Notes under the pieces: generated by a model
The model's database searches: none
Told to the model about the DNA's origin: nothing
The model's input: the letters and a program-made list of their open reading frames with translations, nothing else
Made by a program: the position numbers and the translations under genes
Shown here: piece after piece, positions 35,731 through 52,647 of the stretch
Numbering within the stretch: position 1 is the first letter of the stretch
Layout: each line of letters starts with the position of its first letter
NCBI GenBank assembly: GCA_037042915.1
Contig: CM073201.1
Location: forward strand, 3,286,001 to 3,350,000
Length of the DNA stretch: 64,000 bases
Direction: 5' to 3'
Origin: Auricularia sp. M13
Taxonomy: Eukaryota > Basidiomycota > Agaricomycetes > Auriculariales > Auriculariaceae

Positions 35731-35738
35731 TATAAAAG
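35731..35738 (+). promoter_or_regulatory. TATA box of an array-unit transcript (unit 1)
   Basis: TATAAAAG in the context GGAGGGGTATAAAAGGCGGGC, followed by a CT-rich leader with many short pyrimidine words, typical of a strong fungal core promoter. Downstream, segments bounded by GTACGT and CAG look like small exons (SDCKLPKIGVDANA before GTACGTCC near 35936; NFGMQNGRIFALG before GTACGTAC near 36127), but no continuous protein could be built and the family is not recognised. Confidence 0.65.
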
Positions 35739-37032
35739 GCGGGCTGGGCTGACTGCAGACTCCATCCGCTCTCATTCCCTCTCGCCTCTTCCCTCCACTC
35801 ATATACTCGCGCTGTGACCGCTTTCCTCGACGCTTCGGACGACGTGCTCGACTGCTCGCCGTCGCACTGCGCTGTTCGTACACGGTGTCCGACTGCAAGT
35901 TGCCGAAGATCGGCGTCGACGCCAACGCGGTACGTCCTTCCCACGCCGATCCACGCATTCCCACACTCATCCGCGTCACCATCTCATTCAGATTACTCAT
36001 CAGCAGTGGCAGGTGAGCGAATGCCAGTTGCATTCACTGCAATCGGATGCTTGCTAACTGACTCCATTCCGAGTCCGGCACTCACACAGAATTTTGGCAT
36101 GCAAAACGGTCGTATATTCGCGCTAGGTACGTACAGTCAGCTCTTCCTATCCATCCTGCGTGGCGATCGTCTGCTACACCGCGGAAGCCGTTCGGCTTGC
36201 TGAGTCTGCGGTCGCGACGTCCGCCCGACACTCACACTGCGCAGCCGTCCTGCTCGTCATCCCGTCCGGGTCGTCCCGGACGCGCAGCTCCAGCGTTATC
36301 ACGGGCGTCGCAATCGGCAGGCTTACCGACGCGCCAGCGGCCTGACCGTGACTGATGACCGGCGCCGTTGGGAACCTGCGAAATGGTGGTATGTCAGCCC
36401 TTTGCTCTCGACCGCGACCGTGACTGACTGACTGACCCGACCTATTGCGTTGCAGACGTTCCGCGCGGTCTGGCGGGCGGCACGGGGCTTGCGGCTTGCT
36501 GGTACGTCGCCGCTCATCGTCGTGTGCAATGCTGACCGGCAATCGTATGCAGGTCCGCGCTCGACTTGCGCGCGCTGGACCGGCAGGCTGACTGACGCGC
36601 GTCGCCTTGCTCGCCCGCGCACTGACTGGTGACCGGCGCCATAGCGCTGCAACATCGTAGGTCAGCCGTGTGCACTCTATGCATGACGCGCGCGGGCTGA
36701 CGGACCTTGTGCAGACGGTCTGCGCGCACAAGACGCGGCGTTGTCAATGGTGGTACGTCGCCCGTCACCGCGCTCGCGTGTGCTGCTGACCGGCAAACGC
36801 AGGCTCGACGTGCGCGCGCGGCAGCACGTCTGCGGCGGTCGGCCAGGGAAGCGCGCGCGCGGGCCCAGCGCTGGTGAGTTGTCCTCTTGGGCGCGCATTG
36901 CGGGTACCGGTGCTGACGCGCCCTCGAAGTGTCGCCAGGCGCGCGCTGACAGCAGATCGTTCGCGGTCGGTGGACGCGGCGCGCGGGCAGGGTGGAGAGG
37001 GGCGCCGCGGACGTGAGCGCAGACGCGGATTA

Positions 37033-37556
37033 ACGGCGTCGGCGAGGAAGGTCGATACGTTGGAGAGCAGCGGGCCGGCCTCGCTCTGGTCGGCGCAGCG
37101 GCATCTTGGACCTTGGCGCGCGCGTCTACAGCTCGGCGTGCTCACGCTGAGCGCGCTGCAGCACCGGAAAGAGCCCGGGCTGCGTCATGTGCAGCTGTCA
37201 TGCGACACGAACGCAGCAGCCGCGGGCACCCCAAGCTTGCCGATCTCGCGCTGAGCCTGCTGGACGACGCCGGCCATGTCGCGGCGCGCGGTCTGCAGGC
37301 CGCTCTCCGCCTTCGCCCTGAAGCTGCCCCAAAATCGGCCGACAGCGCCGAGGGCCTGCTGGACCTCTTCTTCCAGCGACGGCTGCGGCGCTGCGGCACT
37401 CGTCGTTGCGGCGTCAGCTGCTGGTCACTACTCAGCACCCAGCGGCCCATGCAGCACAGTCACGAGCTCACCGCCTTCGGCGTTGTTCGGGTTTACGTTT
37501 GCCGACGGCGCCGTCGTCGGGCGGTCTGTAAAATCGTATATTTCGCCTGAATTCAT
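37033..37556 (-). pseudogene. BSD gene 5'-end remnant (unit 1/unit 2 junction)
   Basis: Matches exon 1, intron 1 and part of exon 2 of the intact BSD gene, including the ATG at 37556 and the VQQALGAVGRFWGSFR stretch. It then loses about 300 bp and degenerates. The BSD domain and the 3' half are absent. The promoter-side sequence is identical to that of the intact gene, so transcription could start here. Confidence 0.85.
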
Positions 37557-38336
37557 CGCGAGTGGAAGAGTGCAATGACGGAATTCGGAGCCGTCCGTGT
37601 CGATCAGGCTCCGCTTCCGTCCTTTGGTCGCGATCCACCATCTGGACCCTTCCTATGTACGCTCGGATGCTCGCACTTTGGCTATATTTCACTCCCTTTT
37701 CTCGGGCTTGACCTACTACTGCTGCTGCTCTATCTCTCTGACAGAGACTATGCCATGGATATAATTTTTTCTGCACGAAAGCGCATTCCGAGCTCCCTCG
37801 TTCTACAGTTCTACTCGCCTAACTGTCATAGCTACTGGCATTATGCTCTTGATTACATAGGCTGCCTACCATTTGGGATATTGCTGCGCACATCGCGTCT
37901 CATTCGCGCATTTGGCGCAAACCATCTGGTTGGCTGGCTTTGAGTTTTGCTCCGCCTCTTCAGCTCATTGGGAAGCACTCTGACTTACTCGCTATCGAAA
38001 CGTCTCTCATGCTTCTTGTACTGCTCTGCTTTTCTGTGGGCATGATTGTGCACGCGCCTGGTGCATGCGACGGGTACCCTGGCGGACGACGCGGAATGGG
38101 AGCTCGGCGTTCGCTAGCAGACCTAGGTGCTCGGTGTGTTCGTTTTCTGCAGCTGTAGCTGCTACAAAATGCAGACGTATAGCGCAGACTCTGAGGGTCA
38201 TTAAAAAGCCAGGTATTCAGCACATCAGCCAGCAGTACGTGCATTACACGGTGAGCGCAAAAAAACAGAGACTACAGCCCAACGCTAACTTCTTCCCCAG
38301 GTCACCGTGACAATTGAGACCCTCTGCCGACTAAAT

Positions 38337-38502
38337 CTAACACTTGTAGTAGCAGATGTACGAGTGCGCATTAGCGAACGGGTAGCAACTCTGCGACGTC
38401 GAGACGTGGTTGCCCGTCTGGCCGAGGTAGCCGCTGGGCGAGCAGTTGGCGTCGGCGACGCGTGGCAGTTGACGCCGTTGCCGTGGGGTAGATCTTCACG
38501 AC
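38337..38502 (-). pseudogene. Broken copy of the small secreted-protein gene (unit 2)
   Basis: As in unit 1, with one further base lost near 38458 that shifts the frame. Confidence 0.83.
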
Positions 38503-38995
38503 CCCGAAGTGTTTGCTGCGCCTGGGACTTGGTGCACCGTAAAGACCGCTATCTATGCGAGACACCACGATGCGCCCGGTTCTTGTTCTGGGGTGAGCGT
38601 GTTGAATGGGAAAGTAGACAAAATCCCTAAGTACACCAGTTTTTTCACGTCTTGCCCCTCTCCTGATTGGTTCAACGTATCAACGGCATCTTATTTCCTA
38701 TCTAAAAATGCGAGACGAGACACGGAACTGGGCGGAATGCGAGCAAAACGGCCGTGGGGAGGTATACTACATGGGCAGTGCAGGGAACGGCGAGCTAGGG
38801 ACTCCGTGGTGCTCAAGTCGGCAACGGAATCGAGCACGACCGCGCAGCTCACCGGCGTCTATTGTTGTGTGTGTTCAAATGGATCTCGGGACCGCCAAAT
38901 GCCCAATTTTGGGGGCGATCGGCCGAGGTTGCGACAGACCGCGAGATGGCCGCCGCCGCCGCCGTTACAAAATGTGACATTGCTCGACAACCACT

Positions 38996-40341
<1,346 letters not shown>

Positions 40342-42678
40342 GACAAACGGCGGCGCCGTCGACATCCCCGACGTTGGACCATTCAGTCCGGTCTAACGGA
40401 GAACGTCAGCGAAAAGAGCAGACGCGGCTGGCTACGCTTGGCGCTGCAGGGAGTGTGTGGTAAAACGTACCTAGTGAGCATCTCCCGCCGACGGGAATCC
40501 GCAGTAGACGCCGCGTAGTTGAGACGCGCTGCCGGCGGGCTCAGCCGTCAGGTTGCAGCTGAAAAAGCCCGGCACGGCGGTGACAACGACGCTGGGGAGT
40601 GACGCCGGCGATGAAGAAGGGCGGTGGCGGCAGCGATGAGCGTATGGCGCTCGTCAGCTGCTCCGAGCAATCCGCCGCCGTCCGCCGCAGTTGCACGAGG
40701 TCTCAGGAGTGCGGGATACCGTCTGTGAGCGCGCCGCTGACAGGGAGACGCGTTGCGGGCCGGGGAACGCGGCGAGCGCGCACGCAGATTCGGGAGCGAC
40801 CCGCCGTGTCGGAATAGAACTGAAATCGCGATCTGACAGCGTCAGCAACGAATCCGAATGGCGAGCGAAGCGTGAAGGCATACCTTGTGCGGGGGTTGCT
40901 CAGCCGTCGCCGCGGCGCCCATTCGCCGATGCGCGTTGGTGAGTGGAGCAGAGAGAGAGCTGGAACAAACATGAGCAAAGCCGCGGCCGCCGAGAACAGC
41001 ACGAAAAAAAACTCACGAGACCGATGTAGATGCACAGGTGCAGTACTCCCGTCGACGTCCACGCAGAGTGCTTGCGGGAGACGTCCGACGTCAGCGTCTG
41101 GATGGAGGCGGGACGGGTGGGATGCGTCACGTGACCGCGATGACCTACAAAACATAAGCAACGATGTGCGCGTTGAGACAGAACGGGTAGAGCAGCACTC
41201 ACCATGTGTAGCAGCTCCATTTCTACTGGGCCTGCTGCCGGCGTACCAGAGTGGAGCAGAACGGCGGGGTGAGCGCTGAAGGTGGGGAAGAAACTGAGCA
41301 AAAGGTGGCCGGGTGCACCATTATATGGGTACCTGCGGCTGTGGCTGGTGTGAGGCCAAAAGATGCGCGGAGCTCAAAAGAAAAATCTAGTCAGCCGGGC
41401 GCCTGCCGTCTCGGACTTCTTCGCCTGCGGTGATGGCGCCGCCCGATTCAATATAACCGTTCATTGACAATGTCCCAAACATAGGCACGTTGTATGCTAT
41501 GTAATTATGAATTTGACCTACCATCATCGTCATCTATACGATGTACGCGAGCGTCGACGCCGCACATCGCCCGAACCGACCGAGCCCGCGGTCTGCGCGG
41601 AAAAACCTGCACGCATCTTGCCTGCCGTCGTGCGGTCTCTATGAAGCCATATCTAATTCGTCGTTGCGTGAGAGCTGGACCGGTGCGATTTAATCAGAGT
41701 GACTGCATGAACGGAAAAGCTTGCACGCATTTGGCCTACCATCATCTCAGGCTGTGCTTGGAACATCGGCCAGCCATTTCTCGTTGGTTACTGATATTAG
41801 GTCTCCCAAAGGCATTTGATAACGAGCTTGTTCGCGCAGAAAGACTTGCACGCATCTGGTTTGGCACCGCAGTCTGAATGCGACATGCCACAATCCGCGT
41901 GGAGAAAACACTTGACATATCTGCGTTGTACACATGGATACTACTGAAATCCTTTCGATTCTTGCATTCGAGGACGTTGGCACCGGGAGAGACGACGTTA
42001 TCCCAACCGTTCAGCGCAATTGTCGGACGCAACCATTGCCATTGCTCCAGCCTCATGGCTTCAAGCGTCCGTCTCCATCACATACTATGCTGGAATATTC
42101 TAGCGCTAATATTACAACTAATTAATGCGGGAGGAACGCGATGCAGCCGGCGAGAGTGCTTTTGCCGGCGAAGTGTTCACACTGTAGCATTGCCCAAACT
42201 GCGTCAGACCCAATTGAAGATCTGTGCAGGTCAGGGCAGATGACATATCCCAGCTCCTCGGCCACTCAATCTAGCACTGCATGCGGCATAATATGAGCAT
42301 ACGGACGCAAATGACTTGTTCTGCGACGCGAAATGGAATCCGCCGCAGAACAGGCAAAATACGCGGTTTCCGTGCAAACCGCCGCCGACTGCTGAGGTTT
42401 CACGCTAATGCCATCAGCTATGACTCAATGATTGCTGATGCTGATGTATCTCGCGCACGGCAAGGGCGTTGCGCCGCCGAGAAACCGCATATGCAGGTGA
42501 AATCGGATTTTGCACCCTGCGGAGAGGCAGTATCCCTCTCCAATCTTCTCTCTCCAGGTATGGGTCATGTCACGTGACTCTCTCTGAGCTGTTTCACGCC
42601 TGATGCTGCGTGGAAGCGGCGGGAGGGGTCGGGAATGCCGAATCCGAGGGGGGAGCTCGACCTCAGTTTCGCGACAAC

Positions 42679-44101
42679 GGGCGCTTATTTGGGACCAGGG
42701 CACTCAATATGCTAGGCGCCCGTGTTCTGAGGTGAGAAATGGTCCTGGGAACAGGAAAAATCGGTCGTATCGCGGGCGCGCGACGAGGAAGGCACGTTTG
42801 AAACTCCGATCAGCCTCGACACCGCGGGTGTCGAGTCGGCGGTTGCGACCACAGGAACGACCTCCCTGACCCCAAACTTTGGTATCAAACCTTTTTTAGA
42901 CTTGGGTATCTGAATTTGCGTGAGACTTGATTAGGCGAGGCTCAGAACTGCACCGGAGGTCGGGCAAACAATTGGGCCATTCAGCAAAAAGCGGTGGTCA
43001 TCTCATTCAATCGCGTATCACGGCCATCATACACAGCTAAACAAGCGTGAGATGGCGTAGATCCCGCTACGCGTAGGAGATTGCGCTGGGTTCGGTCGAC
43101 TAGGCAGAAATTTGGAGTTTTGGCGGGGTTCAGGGACCCCTTGGCTGCTACGGGCGCTTATTACACGCTGGCTGGTGCTACCAATGGGCGCTTAAATGAT
43201 GAGAACCGGGAATCGCTCCTTTGGCTGCGAGAAATTCGATGAGAAGGCGTGCACGGGACCAGGCACGTGAGTTCGAAACTCCGCCAGTCCGGGACAACGC
43301 CGCACAAATGCGACTGTCCAGCCAGCGTCTCTCGTTCCTTCGGCAACATGCTCGGCGCCCGGCATTAGAAGCAGCTGACTGACGTATTTCCGTAAAAATA
43401 AAGCACGGGCGAGGCCCAGAAACACGCCGGCGGTCGGGGACGCGTTTGCACTACTCGGCGAAAAACGCGGGCATCTCGCTGACTGTGCGTTTTTCGCCCA
43501 TCAGATCTGCATTAGAAGCATGATGGCTTGCAGATCCCGCCGCGCTGTGCGGAATGCCGCGCTTTTCGTTGAGAAGGAGCAAAAAATCGAGTTGGGGAGG
43601 GGTATGAGAACCCCTTGAGCTCACGGGCGCTTATTTTACAAGCAGCCAATGGTATAGAGAGAAATTTCAGAAGTTGAGACATACTGAGGCCGCTCTTGGC
43701 TGCAAAATCCGACTGAGAACGCGTTCACGGGACGGGGGACACGCATTCCAAACTCCGATGCTCCTGGCCACCGGCGCACCAACTCGGCCGCCCAGCCAGC
43801 GTCTCGCCGTTCCGCCGCGGCGTACTCGTCACACGTAATTAGTAGTGGCTGACTGACGTGTTCCCGCAAGAATATTACGCGGGCGAGGCCTGGAAACACA
43901 CCGGCGGTCGCGGAGGCGTTTCCGCCATTCAGCGCGAAAACGCGGGTTACCGCGCTGACTCCCCGTTTCACGGCCATCAGCTGTGCGTTAGACGTGCTGA
44001 TGGGGCGTGTAGATCCCGCTGTGTAGCATTCGATTGCGTGCGAGTGCGGATAGACGAAAAAATACACCTTGCGAGGGGTATGTGGACCCCCTGGCTCAGA
44101 C
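42679..44101. repeat. Three diverged subrepeats of about 474 bp (unit 2)
   Basis: Same organisation as at 34081-35502, including the open 194-codon minus-strand frame of the third copy (43636-44220). Confidence 0.8.
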
Positions 44102-44328
44102 GGGCGCTTATTTGACTTGAGAGCGTAAGAATGCGCACAGTATTTGAGGGTGAGAGGGCATGGGCGGGCGGGCAGACGCACGAAATGCGATCGGGACTCG
44201 GAGCACGGCGCAACGCCCATTCAACCGTTTGCCGGGCATCCCTGCTTCTTCCTCCGGCGTTCCGCGTCATCATGTCGGACGATAAGCTAATTACAGTCAG
44301 CGGTGCGTGTTCACGCGGCCGGGAGGGG

Positions 44329-44336
44329 TATAAAAG
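44329..44336 (+). promoter_or_regulatory. TATA box of an array-unit transcript (unit 2)
   Basis: Identical core promoter and leader to unit 1. The first exon-like segment has lost a base near 44503. Confidence 0.62.
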
Positions 44337-45572
44337 GCGGGCTGGGCTGACTGCAGACTCCATCCGCTCTCATTCCCTCTCGCCTCTTCTTCCCTCCACT
44401 CATATACTCGCGCTGTGACCGCTGTCCTCGACGCTTCTGACGACGTGCTCGACTGCTCGCCGTCGCACTGCGCTGTTCGTACACGGTGTCCGACTGCAAG
44501 TTGCGAAGATCGGCGTCGAGGCCAACGCGACGTCCTTCCCACACCGATCCTCGCACTCACACACACTCATCCGCGTCACCATTCCATTCAGATTGCTCAT
44601 CGGCAGTGACAGGTGAGCGAATGCCAGTTGCATTTTCGATCGCACCCTTGCTAACCCGGCACTCACACAGAATTTTGGCATGCAAAACGGTCGTATATTC
44701 GCGCTAGGTACGTACAGTCAGCTCTTCCTATCGATCCTGCGTGGTGATCGTCTGCTACACCGCGGAAGCCGTTCGGCTTGCTGAGTCTGCGGTCGCGACG
44801 TCCGCCCGACACTCACACTGCGCAGCCGTCCTGCTCGCCATCCCGTCCGGGTCGTCCCGGACGTGCAGCTCCAGCGTTATCACGGGCGTCGCAATCGGCA
44901 GGCTTACCGACGTGCCAGCGGCCTGACCGTGACTGATGACCGGCGCCGTTGGGAACCTGCGAAATGGTGGTATGTCAGCCCTTTGCTCTCGACCGCGACC
45001 GCGACTGACTGACTGACCCGACCTATTGCGTTGCAGACGTTCCGCGCGGTCTGGCGGGCGGCACGGGGCTTGCGGCTTGCTGGTACGTCGCCGCTCATCG
45101 TCGTGTGCAATGCTGACCGGCAATCGTATGCAGGTCCGCGCTCGACTTGCGCGCGCTGGACCGGCAGGCTGACTGATGCGCGTCGCCTTGCTCGCCCGCG
45201 CACTGACTGGTGACCGGCGCCATAGCGCTGCAACATCGTACGTCAGCCGTGTGCACTCTATGCATGACGCGCGCGGGCTGACGGACCTCGTGCAGACGGT
45301 CTGCGCGCACAAGACGCGGCGTTGTCAATGGTGGTACGTCGCCCGTCACCGCGCTCGCGTGTGCTGCTGACCGGCAAACGCAGGCTCGACGTGCGCGCGC
45401 GGGCCCAGCGCTGGTGAGTTGTCCTCTTGGGCGCGCGTTGCGGGTACCGGTGCTGACGCGCCCTCGAAGTGTCGCCAGGCGCGCGCTGCCAGCAGATCGT
45501 TCGCGGTCGGTGGACGCGGCGCGCGGGCAGTGTGGAGAGGGGCGCCGCGGACGTGAGCGCGGACGCGGATTA

Positions 45573-46108
45573 ACGGCGTCGGCGAGGAAGGCCGACAAGT
45601 TGGAGAGCAGCGGGCCGGCCTCGCTCTGGTCGGCGCAGCGGCATCTTGGACCTTGGCGAGCTCGGCCTGCGCGCGCGTCTACAGCTCGGCGAGCTCACGC
45701 TGAGCGCGCTGCAGCACCGGAAAGAGCCCGGGCTGCGTCATGTGCAGCTGTCATGCGACACGAACGCAGCAGCCGCGGGCACCCCAAGCTTGCCGATCTC
45801 GCGCTGAGCCTGCTGGACGACGCAGGCCATGTCGCGGCGCGCGGTCTGCAGGCCGCTCTCCGCCTTCGCCCTGAAGCTGCCCCAAAATCGACCGACAGCG
45901 CCGAGGGCCTGCTGGACCTCTTCTTCCAGCGACGGCTGCGGCGCTGCGGCACTCGTCGTTGCGGCGTCAGCTGCTGGTCACTACTCAGCACCCAGCGGCC
46001 CATGCAGCACAGTCACGAGCTCACCGCCTTCGGCGTTGTTCGGGTTACGTTTGCCGACGGCGCCGTCGTCGGGCGGTCTGTAAAATCGTATATTTCGCCT
46101 GAATTCAT
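45573..46108 (-). pseudogene. BSD gene 5'-end remnant (unit 2/unit 3 junction)
   Basis: As at 37033-37556, with a one-base loss in exon 1 (near 46045) that shifts the frame. Confidence 0.85.
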
Positions 46109-46887
46109 CGCGAGTGGAAGAGTGCAATGACGGAATTCGGAGCCGTCCGTGTCGATCAGGCTCCGCTTCCGTCCTTTGGTCGCGATCCACCATCTGGACC
46201 CTTCCTATGTACGCTCAGATGCTCGCACTTTGGCTATATTTCACTCCCTTTTCTCGGGCTTGACCTACTACTGCTGCTGCTCTATCTCTCTGACAGAGAC
46301 TATGCCATGGATATAATTTTTCTGCACGAAAGCGCATTCCGAGCTCCCTCGTTCTACAGTTCTACTCGCCTAACTGTCATAGCTACTGGCATTATGCTCT
46401 TGATTACATAGGCTGCCTACCATTTGGGATATTGCTGCGCACATCGCGTCTCATTCGCGCATTTGGCGCAAACCATCTGGTTGGCTGGCTTTGAGTTTTG
46501 CTCCGCCTCTTCAGCTCATTGGGAAGCACTCTGACTTACTCGCTATCGAAACGTCTCTCATGCTTCTTGTACTGCTCTGCTTTTCTGTGGGCATGATTGT
46601 GCACGCGCCTGGTGCATGCGACGGGTACCCTGGCGGACGACGCGGAATGGGAGCTCGGCGTTCGCTAGCAGACCTAGGTGCTCGGTGTGTTCGTTTTCTG
46701 CAGCTGTAGCTGCTACAAAATGCAGACGTATAGCGCAGACTCTGAGGGTCATTAAAAAGCCAGGTATTCAGCACATCAGCCAGCAGTACGTGCATTACAC
46801 GGTGAGTGCAAAAAAACAGAGACTACAGCCCAACGCTAACTTCTTCCCCAGGTCACCGTGACAATTGAGACCCTCTGCCGACTAAAT

Positions 46888-47054
46888 CTAACACTTGTAG
46901 TAGCAGATGTACGAGTGCGCATTAGCGAACGGGTAGCAACTCTGCGGCGTCGAGACGTGGTTGCCCGTCTGGCGAGGTAGCCGCTGGGCGAGCAGTTGGC
47001 GTCGGCGTCGCGCGTGGCAGTTGACGCCGTTGCCGTGGGGTAGATCTTCACGAC
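46888..47054 (-). pseudogene. Broken copy of the small secreted-protein gene (unit 3)
   Basis: As in unit 1, with private changes near 46945-47010, including a lost base in the CTGGCCGAGG stretch. Confidence 0.83.
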
Positions 47055-47540
47055 CCCGAAGTGTTTGCTGCGCCTGGGACTTGGTGCACCGTAAAGACCG
47101 CTATCTATGCGAGACACCACGATGCGCCCGGTTCTTGTTCTGGGGTGAGCGTGTTGAATGGGAAAGTAGACAAAATCCCTAAGTACACCAGTTTTTTCAC
47201 GTCTTGCCCCTCTCCTGATTGGTTCAACGTATCAACGGCATCTTATTTCCTATCTAAATGCGAGACGAGACACGGAACTGGGCGGAATGCGAGCAAAACG
47301 GCCGTGGGGAGGTATACTACATGGGCAGTGCAGGGAACGGCGAGCTAGGGACTCCGTGGTGCTCAAGTCGGCAACGGAATCGAGCACGACCGCGCAGCTC
47401 ACCGGCGTCTATTGTTGTGTGTGTTCAAATGGATCTCGGGACCGCCAAATGCCGAATTTTGGGGGCGATCGGCCGAGGTTGCGACAGACGCGAGATGGCC
47501 GCCGCGCCGTTACAAAATGTGACATTGCTCGACAACCACT

Positions 47541-48868
<1,328 letters not shown>

Positions 48869-51228
48869 GCCCCGGTATTGCGTGCTGATGACAAACGGCG
48901 GCGCCGTCGACATCCCCGACGTTGGACCATTCAGTCCGGTCTAACGGAGAACGTCAGCGAAAAGAGCAGACGCGGCTGGCTACGCTTGGCGCTGCAGGGA
49001 GTGTGTGGTAAAACGTACCTAGTGAGCATCTCCCGCCGACGGGAATCCGCAGTAGACGCCGCGTAGTTGAGACGCGCTGCCGGCGGGCTCAGCCGTCAGG
49101 TTGCAGCTGAAAAAGCCCGGCACGGCGGTGACAACGACGCTGGGGAGTGACGCCGGCGATGAAGAAGGGCGGTGGCGGCAGCGATGAGCGTATGGCGCTC
49201 GTCAGCTGCTCCGAGCAATCCGCCGCCGTCCGCCGCAGTTGCACGAGGTCTCAGGAGTGCGGGATACCGTCTGTGAGCGCGCCGCTGACAGGGAGACGCG
49301 TTGCGGGCCGGGAACGCGGCGAGCGCGCACGCAGATTCGGGAGCGACCCGCCGTGTCGGAATAGAACTGAAATCGCGATCTGACAGCGTCAGCAACGAAT
49401 CCGAATGGCGAGCGAAGCGTGAAGGCATACCTTGTGCGGGGGTTGCTCAGCCGTCGCCGCGGCGCCCATTCGCCGATGCTTGGCGTTGGTGAGTGGAGCA
49501 GAGAGAGAGCTGGAACAAACATGAGCAAAGCCGCGGCCGCCGAGAACAGCACGAAAAAACTCACGAGACCGATGTAGATGCACAGGTGCAGTACTCCCGT
49601 CGACGTCCACGCAGAGTGCTTGCGGGAGGCGTCCGGCGTCAGCGTCTGGATGGAGGCGGGACGGGTGGGATGCGTCACGTGACCGCGATGACCTACAAAA
49701 CATAAGCAACGATGTGCGCGTTGAGACAGAACGGGTAGAGCAGCACTCACCATGTGTAGCAGCTCCATTTCTACTGGGCCTGCTGCCGGCGTACCAGAGT
49801 GGAGCAGAACGGCGGGGTGAGCGCTGAAGGTGGGGAAGAAACTGAGCAAAAGGTGGCCGGGTGCACCATTATATGGGTACCTGCGGCTGTGGCTGGTGTG
49901 AGGCCAAAAGATGCGCGGAGCTCAAAAGAAAAAATCTAGTCAGCCGGGCGCCTGCCGTCTCGGACTTCTTCGCCTGCGGTGATGGCGCCGCCCGATTCAA
50001 TATAACCGTTCATTGACAATGTCCCAAACATAGGCACGTTGTATGCTATGTAATTATGAATTTGACCTACCATCATCGTCATCTATACGATGTACGCGAG
50101 CGTCGACGCCGCACATCGCCCGAACCGACCGAGCCCGCGGTCTGCGCGGAAAAACCTGCACGCATCTTGCCTGCCGTCGTGCGGTCTCTATGAAGCCATA
50201 TCTAATTCGTCGTTGCGTGAGAGCTGGACCGGTGCGATTTAATCAGAGTGACTGCATGAACGGAAAAGCTTGCACGCATTTGGCCTACCATCATCTCAGG
50301 CTGTGCTTGGAACATCGGCCAGCCATTTCTCGTTGGTTACTGATATTAGGTCTCCCAAAGGCATTTGATAACGAGCTTGTTCGCGCAGAAAGACTTGCAC
50401 GCATCTGGTTTGGCACCGCAGTCTGAATGCGACATGCCACAATCCGCGTGGAGAAAACACTTGACATATCTGCGTTGTACACATGGATACTACTGAAATC
50501 CTTTCGATTCTTGCATTCGAGGGGCGTTGGCACCGGGAGAGACGACGTTATCCCAACCGTTCAGCGCAATTGTCGGACGCAACCATTGCCATTGCTCCAG
50601 CCTCATGGCTTCAAGCGTCCGTCTCCATCACATACTATGCTGGAATATTCTAGCGCTAATATTACAACTAATTAATGCGGGAGGAACGCGATGCAGCCGG
50701 CGAGAGTGCTTTTGCCGGCGAAGTGTTCACACTGTAGCATTGCCCAAACTGCGTCAGACCCAATTGAAGATCTGTGCAGGTCAGGGCAGATGACATATCC
50801 CAGCTCCTCGGCCACTCAATCTAGCACTGCATGCGGCATAATATGAGCATACGGACGCAAATGACTTGTTCTGCGACGCGAAATGGAATCCGCCGCAGAA
50901 CAGGCAAAATACGCGGTTTCCGTGCAAACCGCCGCCGACTGCTGAGGTTTCACGCTAATGCCATCAGCTATGACTCAATGATTGCTGATGCTGATGTATC
51001 TCGCGCACGGCAAGGGCGTTGCGCCGCCGAGAAACCGCATATGCAGGTGAAATCGGATTTTGCACCCTGCGGAGAGGCAGTATCCCTCTCCAATCTTCTC
51101 TCTCCAGGTATGGGTCATGTCACGTGACTCTCTCTGAGCTGTTTCACGCCTGATGCTGCGTGGAAGCGGCGGGAGGGGTCGGGAATGCCGAATCCGAGGG
51201 GGGAGCTCGACCTCAGTTTCGCGACAAC

Positions 51229-52647
51229 GGGCGCTTATTTGGGACCAGGGCACTCAATAATGCTAGGCGCCCGTGTTCTGAGGTGAGAAATGGTCCTGGG
51301 AACAGGAAAAATCGGTCGTATCGCGGGCGCGCGACGAGGAAGGCACGTTTGAAACTCCGATCAGCCTCGACACCGCGGGTGTCGAGTCGGCGGTTGCGAC
51401 CACAGGAACGACCTCCCTGACCCCAAACTTTGGTATCAAACCTTTTTTAGACTTGGGTATCTGAATTTGCGTGAGACTTGATTAGGCGAGGCTCAGAACT
51501 GCACCGGAGGTCGGGCAAACAATTGGGCCATTCAGCAAAAAGCGGTGGTCATCTCATTCAATCGCGTATCACGGCCATCATACACAGCTAAACAAGCGTG
51601 AGATGGCGTAGATCCGCTACGCGTAGGAGATTGCGCTGGGTTCGGTCGACTAGGCAGAAATTTGGAGTTTTGGCGGGGTTCAGGGACCCCTTGGCTGCTA
51701 CGGGCGCTTATTACACGCTGGCTGGTGCTACCAATGGGCGCTTAAATGATGAGAACCGGGAATCGCTCCTTTGGCTGCGAGAAATTCGATGAGAAGGCGT
51801 GCACGGGACCAGGCACGTGAGTTCGAAACTCCGCCAGTCGGGACAACGCCGCACAAATGCGACTGTCCAGCCAGCGTCTCTCGTTCCTTCGGCAACATGC
51901 TCGGCGCCCGGCATTAGAAGCAGCTGACTGACGTATTTCCGTAAAAATAAAGCACGGGCGAGGCCCAGAAACACGCCGGCGGTCGGGGACGCGTTTGCAC
52001 TACTCGGCGAAAAACGCGGGCATCTCGCTGACTGTGCGTTTTTCGCCCATCAGATCTGCATTAGAAGCATGATGGCTTGCAGATCCCGCCGCGCTGTGCG
52101 GAATGCCGCGCTTTTCGTTGAGAAGGAGCAAAAAATCGAGTTGGGGAGGGGTATGAGAACCCCTTGAGCTCACGGGCGCTTATTTTACAAGCAGCCAATG
52201 GTATAGAGAGAAATTTCAGAAGTTGAGACATACTGAGGCCGCTCTTGGCTGCAAAATCCGACTGAGAACGCGTTCACGGGACGGGGGACACGCATTCCAA
52301 ACTCCGATGCTCCTGGCCACCGGCGCACCAACTCGGCCGCCCAGCCAGCGTCTCGCCGTTCCGCCGCGGCGTACTCGTCACACGTAATTAGTAGTGGCTG
52401 ACTGACGTGTTCCCGCAAGAATATTACGCGGGCGAGGCCTGGAAACACACCGGCGGTCGCGGAGGCGTTTCCGCCATTCAGCGAAACGCGGGTTACCGCG
52501 CTGACTCCCCGTTCCACGGCCATCAGCTGTGCGTTAGACGTGCTGATGGGGCGTGTAGATCCCGCTGTGTAGCATTCGATTGCGTGCGAGTGCGGATAGA
52601 CGAAAAAATACACCTTGCGAGGGGTATGTGGACCCCCTGGCTCAGAC
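51229..52647. repeat. Three diverged subrepeats of about 474 bp (unit 3)
   Basis: Same organisation; a 3-bp loss in the third copy keeps its long minus-strand frame open (193 codons, 52185-52766). Confidence 0.8.
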
